Source: Hoylesella enoeca JCM 12259
GTDB lineage: Bacteria; Bacteroidota; Bacteroidia; Bacteroidales; Bacteroidaceae
Direction: 5' to 3'
DNA length: 64,000 bases
NCBI RefSeq assembly: GCF_000613405.1
Contig: NZ_BAIX01000008.1
Location: 21,307-85,306 of the forward strand
Part shown: positions 61,326 to 64,000 of the stretch, piece by piece
How positions within the stretch are numbered: position 1 is the first letter of the stretch
Layout of the letters: the number at the start of each line of letters is the position of its first letter
The notes under the pieces: model-generated
Databases searched by the model: none
The model's input: only the letters and a program-made list of their open reading frames with translations
What the model was told of the DNA's origin: nothing
Program-made: the position numbers and the translations under genes

Positions 61326-61830
61326 GGAAAGAAAGCAGCAACTGGAAAAGAAGCTGAAGAAAATGGCAGAGGACAATGTAGTGGTGAAACCTGTCACGGT
61401 CCCCAACCCCTTCGATCCATCCGAGGACACCGAGCCTTCCCTCGCAACATCACGAGAGGAAGACAAAAGTTCGGAAGAAATGAAGACGGCAAAAGAAGAA
61501 CGAACAGACGAAACTGGAGGAGAGGAAATCGGGAACACGGAACCGAAAAGAGAAAGAAAACCGAGAATAGAAAAGTCTGGCATGTCGTCCCTTTCCATAG
61601 AGGAATACCGTTCCCTATACTTTCATCCCGTACGTTCGCAAATGCGGACGGCTTTCTCCATCAATTTGGAGACATTACAGAACCTGCGCAATGTGCTACA
61701 AGACTTAGGAGAAAGGGTATCTATTGCTTCCTATATTGATAATATCCTCCGGGAGCATCTGCGGGAACATCAGGAACTTCTCAATAATGCAGCAGCAAAG
61801 CAAAGACGTAAGACAACAATAACACTATGA
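61312..61830 (+). CDS. traB: DUF3408 family protein TraB
   Basis: The 172-residue protein has a charged N-terminal half (EERKQQLEKKLKKMAEDNV) and the DUF3408 domain SIEEYRSLYFHPVRSQMRTAFSINLETLQNLRNVLQDLGERVSIASYIDNILREHL. It is related to the nested element's protein at 28785-29294 in the C-terminal part. In CTnDOT this position is traB. The role is unknown, probably DNA-binding. It overlaps traA and the next gene. Confidence 0.8.
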   Translation: MATIEERKQQLEKKLKKMAEDNVVVKPVTVPNPFDPSEDTEPSLATSREEDKSSEEMKTAKEERTDETGGEEIGNTEPKRERKPRIEKSGMSSLSIEEYRSLYFHPVRSQMRTAFSINLETLQNLRNVLQDLGERVSIASYIDNILREHLREHQELLNNAAAKQRRKTTITL

Positions 61831-62603
61831 TGGAAACAATACTTTTCAGTTTTATATTGGTACTCATCATCATTTGGATGATGCTTGGTATCCTGTATTT
61901 CTATATGCGGTATGTATCTCCGTATGACTTCATTATCAAGAAAAACGGAAAGAGCGATGAAGATAGCAAGAAGAAAGGAGCAACGAAGAAAAAAGACGGA
62001 CAGAAAGGAAAAGGAACAATAGAGCAAGCCGAGTTTGTACTGATTGGAAAAAGCCGTTCCACTTCCCCGATTATCCCACAAATTCCCTCTGTTTCATCAT
62101 CTGAAAATTCAAAGCAGAATAATAATAATTTTGCACCGCAGAACTCCGAAAAGGAGGAAGAAATGAAAGAGGACAACGAAATGGACGTTGATTTCGAGAT
62201 GGAGAGAGTGGACGAAGATGAGATTGTCCGTGAGGAATTAAACCTATCCATCGAGTCCACATCGGGCGAAGCCGAAATTTCGGAGCAGTCCGTCCTCGCA
62301 CGTGACTTAGTCCGCCTGCAAAAGTGGGCAAAGAACAGTGAGGAGGCTAATGAGGAAGAAGTCAAAGAGACCGTTCTGCAGCTTCAAGACTCAGACCTGT
62401 TGGATAAGTACAAAGAAAACATCGCCAAGATGCTGGGTGAACAAGCCTTGCTATTGGAGAAAATCCGTAAGGCGGAAGAAAAGGAAGAACAGAGTGCTCA
62501 ACCAGCAATGCTTTCATCACAAAACCCAACACCTCCTGTTTCTGGCATATCTGACACAGCGGTTGGCGATGCTGACGACAAACCGCTGTCCTATTATCTG
62601 TAA
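61827..62603 (+). CDS. TraD-like conjugation protein (DUF4122-like)
   Basis: The 258-residue protein has one N-terminal membrane span (ILFSFILVLIIIWMMLGILYFYM). A basic stretch follows (KKNGKSDEDSKKKGATKKKDGQKGKG), then an acidic middle (EEEMKEDNEMDVDFEMERVDEDE) and a helical C-terminus. It fits the protein between DUF3408 and DUF4134 in CTnDOT-type tra operons, usually called TraD, but the low-complexity sequence makes the match tentative. The stretch 62604-62759 has no gene. Confidence 0.65.
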   Translation: MMETILFSFILVLIIIWMMLGILYFYMRYVSPYDFIIKKNGKSDEDSKKKGATKKKDGQKGKGTIEQAEFVLIGKSRSTSPIIPQIPSVSSSENSKQNNNNFAPQNSEKEEEMKEDNEMDVDFEMERVDEDEIVREELNLSIESTSGEAEISEQSVLARDLVRLQKWAKNSEEANEEEVKETVLQLQDSDLLDKYKENIAKMLGEQALLLEKIRKAEEKEEQSAQPAMLSSQNPTPPVSGISDTAVGDADDKPLSYYL

Positions 62604-62759
62604 AAATGGTTTCTTGATTTTCATATTTTGGAGGAATGCAGGGGTGGCTCAAAAGTAAAACAATCAACCAATATCAGTCATACGATAAAACCGAGTCACC
62701 CCTTACCACCTCTATCTAAAAGAAAATAATTCATTTAACAACATAAAATAAAAAGAACA

Positions 62760-63062
62760 ATGAACAACAAAAAGAAAATCACAATGCTGTTCCTGCTGAC
62801 GGCTACAGCCATAGGAGCATACGCACAAGGCAACGGCATGGCGGGTATCAATGAAGCCACAAAGATGGTAACAAGCTATTTTGATCCCGGAACAAAGCTT
62901 ATCTATGCCATCGGAGCCGTGGTAGGTCTGATTGGAGGAATAAAAGTGTACAACAAGTTCTCAAGTGGTGACCCCGATACGAGCAAGACCGCAGCCTCTT
63001 GGTTCGGTGCGTGTATCTTTCTCATTGTGGCTGCCACAATCTTGAGAAGTTTCTTCCTGTAA
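62760..63062 (+). CDS. traE: TraE (DUF4134), VirB2/VirB3-like small membrane protein
   Basis: The 100-residue protein has a signal peptide (KITMLFLLTATAIGAYAQ) and two hydrophobic spans (LIYAIGAVVGLIGGIKVY, WFGACIFLIVAATILRSFFL). This matches DUF4134 (TraE) of Bacteroidota conjugative elements, possibly the pilin-like VirB2 counterpart. It is followed by traF with a 3-bp gap. Confidence 0.88.
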   Translation: MNNKKKITMLFLLTATAIGAYAQGNGMAGINEATKMVTSYFDPGTKLIYAIGAVVGLIGGIKVYNKFSSGDPDTSKTAASWFGACIFLIVAATILRSFFL

Positions 63063-63065
63063 AAG

Positions 63066-63401
63066 ATGGCTAATTGGGAAATCAATAAAGGTGTAGGTCG
63101 GACGGTGGAGTTCAAGGGCTTGAAGGCGCAGTACCTCTTCCTCTTTGCAGGAGGGTTGCTGGCAGTCTTTATTCTTGTGGTTATTCTCTATCTCTGTGGA
63201 GTCAGCCAAATTACCTGTCTTGTCATAGGCGTGCCGGGTGCCACCATAGTGGTGTGGCAAACGTTCGCCATGAACCGCAAGTACGGGCAGTATGGGCTGA
63301 TGAAGCAGGGGGCAGTGCGTATTCACCCACGCTACCTTGTAAACCGCCGTACGGTCTGCCACCTTATCCGTAACCTTCAACCAAAGAAAGCGAAGAAATG
63401 A
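63066..63401 (+). CDS. traF: TraF (DUF4133), VirB3-like membrane protein
   Basis: The 111-residue protein contains NKGVGRTVEFKGLKAQYLFLFAGGLLAVFILVVILYLCGV and VIGVPGATIVVWQTFAMNRKYGQYGLMK, two membrane spans and the DUF4133 pattern. It corresponds to TraF, a VirB3-like inner-membrane part of the transfer channel. Its stop overlaps the traG start (ATGA). Confidence 0.88.
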   Translation: MANWEINKGVGRTVEFKGLKAQYLFLFAGGLLAVFILVVILYLCGVSQITCLVIGVPGATIVVWQTFAMNRKYGQYGLMKQGAVRIHPRYLVNRRTVCHLIRNLQPKKAKK

Positions 63402-64000
63402 GAAACAATAGCAAGATAACAACCTTAGAGTCGAAGTTCCCACTGCTCTCCGTAGAGCAGGGGTGTATGGTGAGCAAGGACGCTGACATCACGGTGGCTT
63501 TCCGTGTGGAACTACCCGAACTCTTTACCGTCACCTCTGCCGAATACGAGGCGATGCACTCGGCTTGGCACAAGGCTATAAAAGTGCTACCCAATTACAG
63601 CATCGTACACAAGCAGGACTGGTTCATTAAGGAGGACTATCAAGGAAAACTCTCCGATGGCGGACTGAGCTTCCTTGCCCGTGCATCTGAACGGCACTTC
63701 AACGAGCGTCCCTATCTCCACCACTCAGTCTATCTCTTCCTTACCAAGACGAACAAGCAGCGTATGGCACAGCAGAGCAACTTCTCTTCGCTCTGCCGTG
63801 GACACCTGCTGCCCAAGGAAATCACCAACAAGGATGAAGTGATGAAGTTCATGGAAGCAGTGGACCAGTTTGAGCGCATCATCAACGATACCGAGCAGAT
63901 AAGGATTGTCCGCATGACTGAAGAAGAGTTGGTTGGCACAAATGAAAAGGGCGGTCTGCTTGACAGGTATTTCTCTCTATCTGAAGAAGGGCATGCGTCT
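63398..64000 (+). CDS. traG: TraG conjugation ATPase (VirB4-type), N-terminal part, runs off the right edge
   Basis: The open frame (201 codons to the edge) starts MRNNSKITTLESKFPLLSVEQGCMVSKDADITVAFRVELPELFTVTSAEYEAMHSAWHKAI. This matches the N-terminal region of Bacteroidota TraG conjugation ATPases. The Walker motifs lie beyond the window. VirB4-type ATPases power assembly of the type IV secretion system. The start overlaps the traF stop by 4 bp. Confidence 0.88.
   Translation, partial: MRNNSKITTLESKFPLLSVEQGCMVSKDADITVAFRVELPELFTVTSAEYEAMHSAWHKAIKVLPNYSIVHKQDWFIKEDYQGKLSDGGLSFLARASERHFNERPYLHHSVYLFLTKTNKQRMAQQSNFSSLCRGHLLPKEITNKDEVMKFMEAVDQFERIINDTEQIRIVRMTEEELVGTNEKGGLLDRYFSLSEEGHAS

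Larger units (their letters stand above)
15470..64000. mobile_element. Integrative conjugative element (CTnDOT-type), runs off the right edge
   Basis: Genes typical of Bacteroidota conjugative transposons are present in their usual grouping: methylase/helicase, topB, DUF3945, cargo, mobC-mobB-mobA, oriT, and tra genes from traA to traG. The left limit is set between the ssrA promoter and the helicase stop (15509). The genes often found beyond the helicase at this end (DUF1896, integrase) are absent here, so this side may be truncated. No integrase of the ICE itself is in the window. A second element is nested at 17192-33992. Confidence 0.8.

Overview
The window comes from a member of the Bacteroidota, most likely a Prevotella-type bacterium. 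The evidence is the TAnnTTTG promoter boxes, SusC/TonB-type outer-membrane receptors, a tmRNA whose tag reads GENNYALAA, and a CTnDOT-type conjugative element. The first 6.6 kb is ordinary chromosome: prfA (partial), purM, aroE, menG/ubiE, purC and phoH on the minus strand, then a divergent pair encoding a DUF5715-like protein with an M15-like metal motif and a small secreted protein. An intergenic array of 41-bp units with palindromic cores follows (6.68-6.99 kb). From 7.2 to 9.6 kb lie a lipoprotein gene, a tiny ORF, the 3' end of a lost surface-protein gene and a 0.2-kb relic of a conjugation coupling-protein gene.

From 9.7 to 14.8 kb there is an accessory block: an unknown protein, helix-turn-helix protein, Toprim primase, RepA-like ATPase, helix-turn-helix protein and the AbiEi/AbiEii toxin-antitoxin pair. 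It ends beside a possible small RNA and ssrA (tmRNA, minus strand).

From about 15.5 kb to the right edge runs an integrative conjugative element (ICE). Its large DNA methylase/helicase gene is cut in two. The C-terminal part lies at 15.5-17.2 kb and the N-terminal part at 34.0-38.5 kb. Between them sits a second element of about 16.8 kb (17.19-33.99 kb) with two tyrosine recombinases, DUF1896, two small helix-turn-helix proteins, DUF3408, a MobA-like protein, a putative oriT and a 16-bp iteron array, but no relaxase. Its cargo is a TonB-receptor/LRR-lipoprotein/calycin-like cluster followed by a heme-uptake set (HmuR-like receptor, HmuY-like lipoprotein, membrane protein, PepSY protein).

The ICE continues with topB and DUF3945. 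Its own cargo (42.5-56.1 kb) is a TonB receptor plus DUF4374 lipoprotein (resembling the Xus xenosiderophore system), a small membrane protein, an outer-membrane protein, a TetR regulator, two ABC half-transporters, an RND transporter, a LolA-like protein and a beta-barrel protein. Then come mobC/traG, relaxase mobB and mobA (minus strand), an oriT region nearly matching that of the inner element, two to three 16-bp iterons, and the tra operon (ParA-like TraA, DUF3408 TraB, TraD-like, TraE, TraF, TraG/VirB4), which runs off the window.

Many genes between 17 and 60 kb carry one frameshift. Each that I inspected can be explained by loss of one base from a run of two to four identical bases. Sequencing error is therefore at least as likely as decay, and the broken genes may be intact in the living strain.
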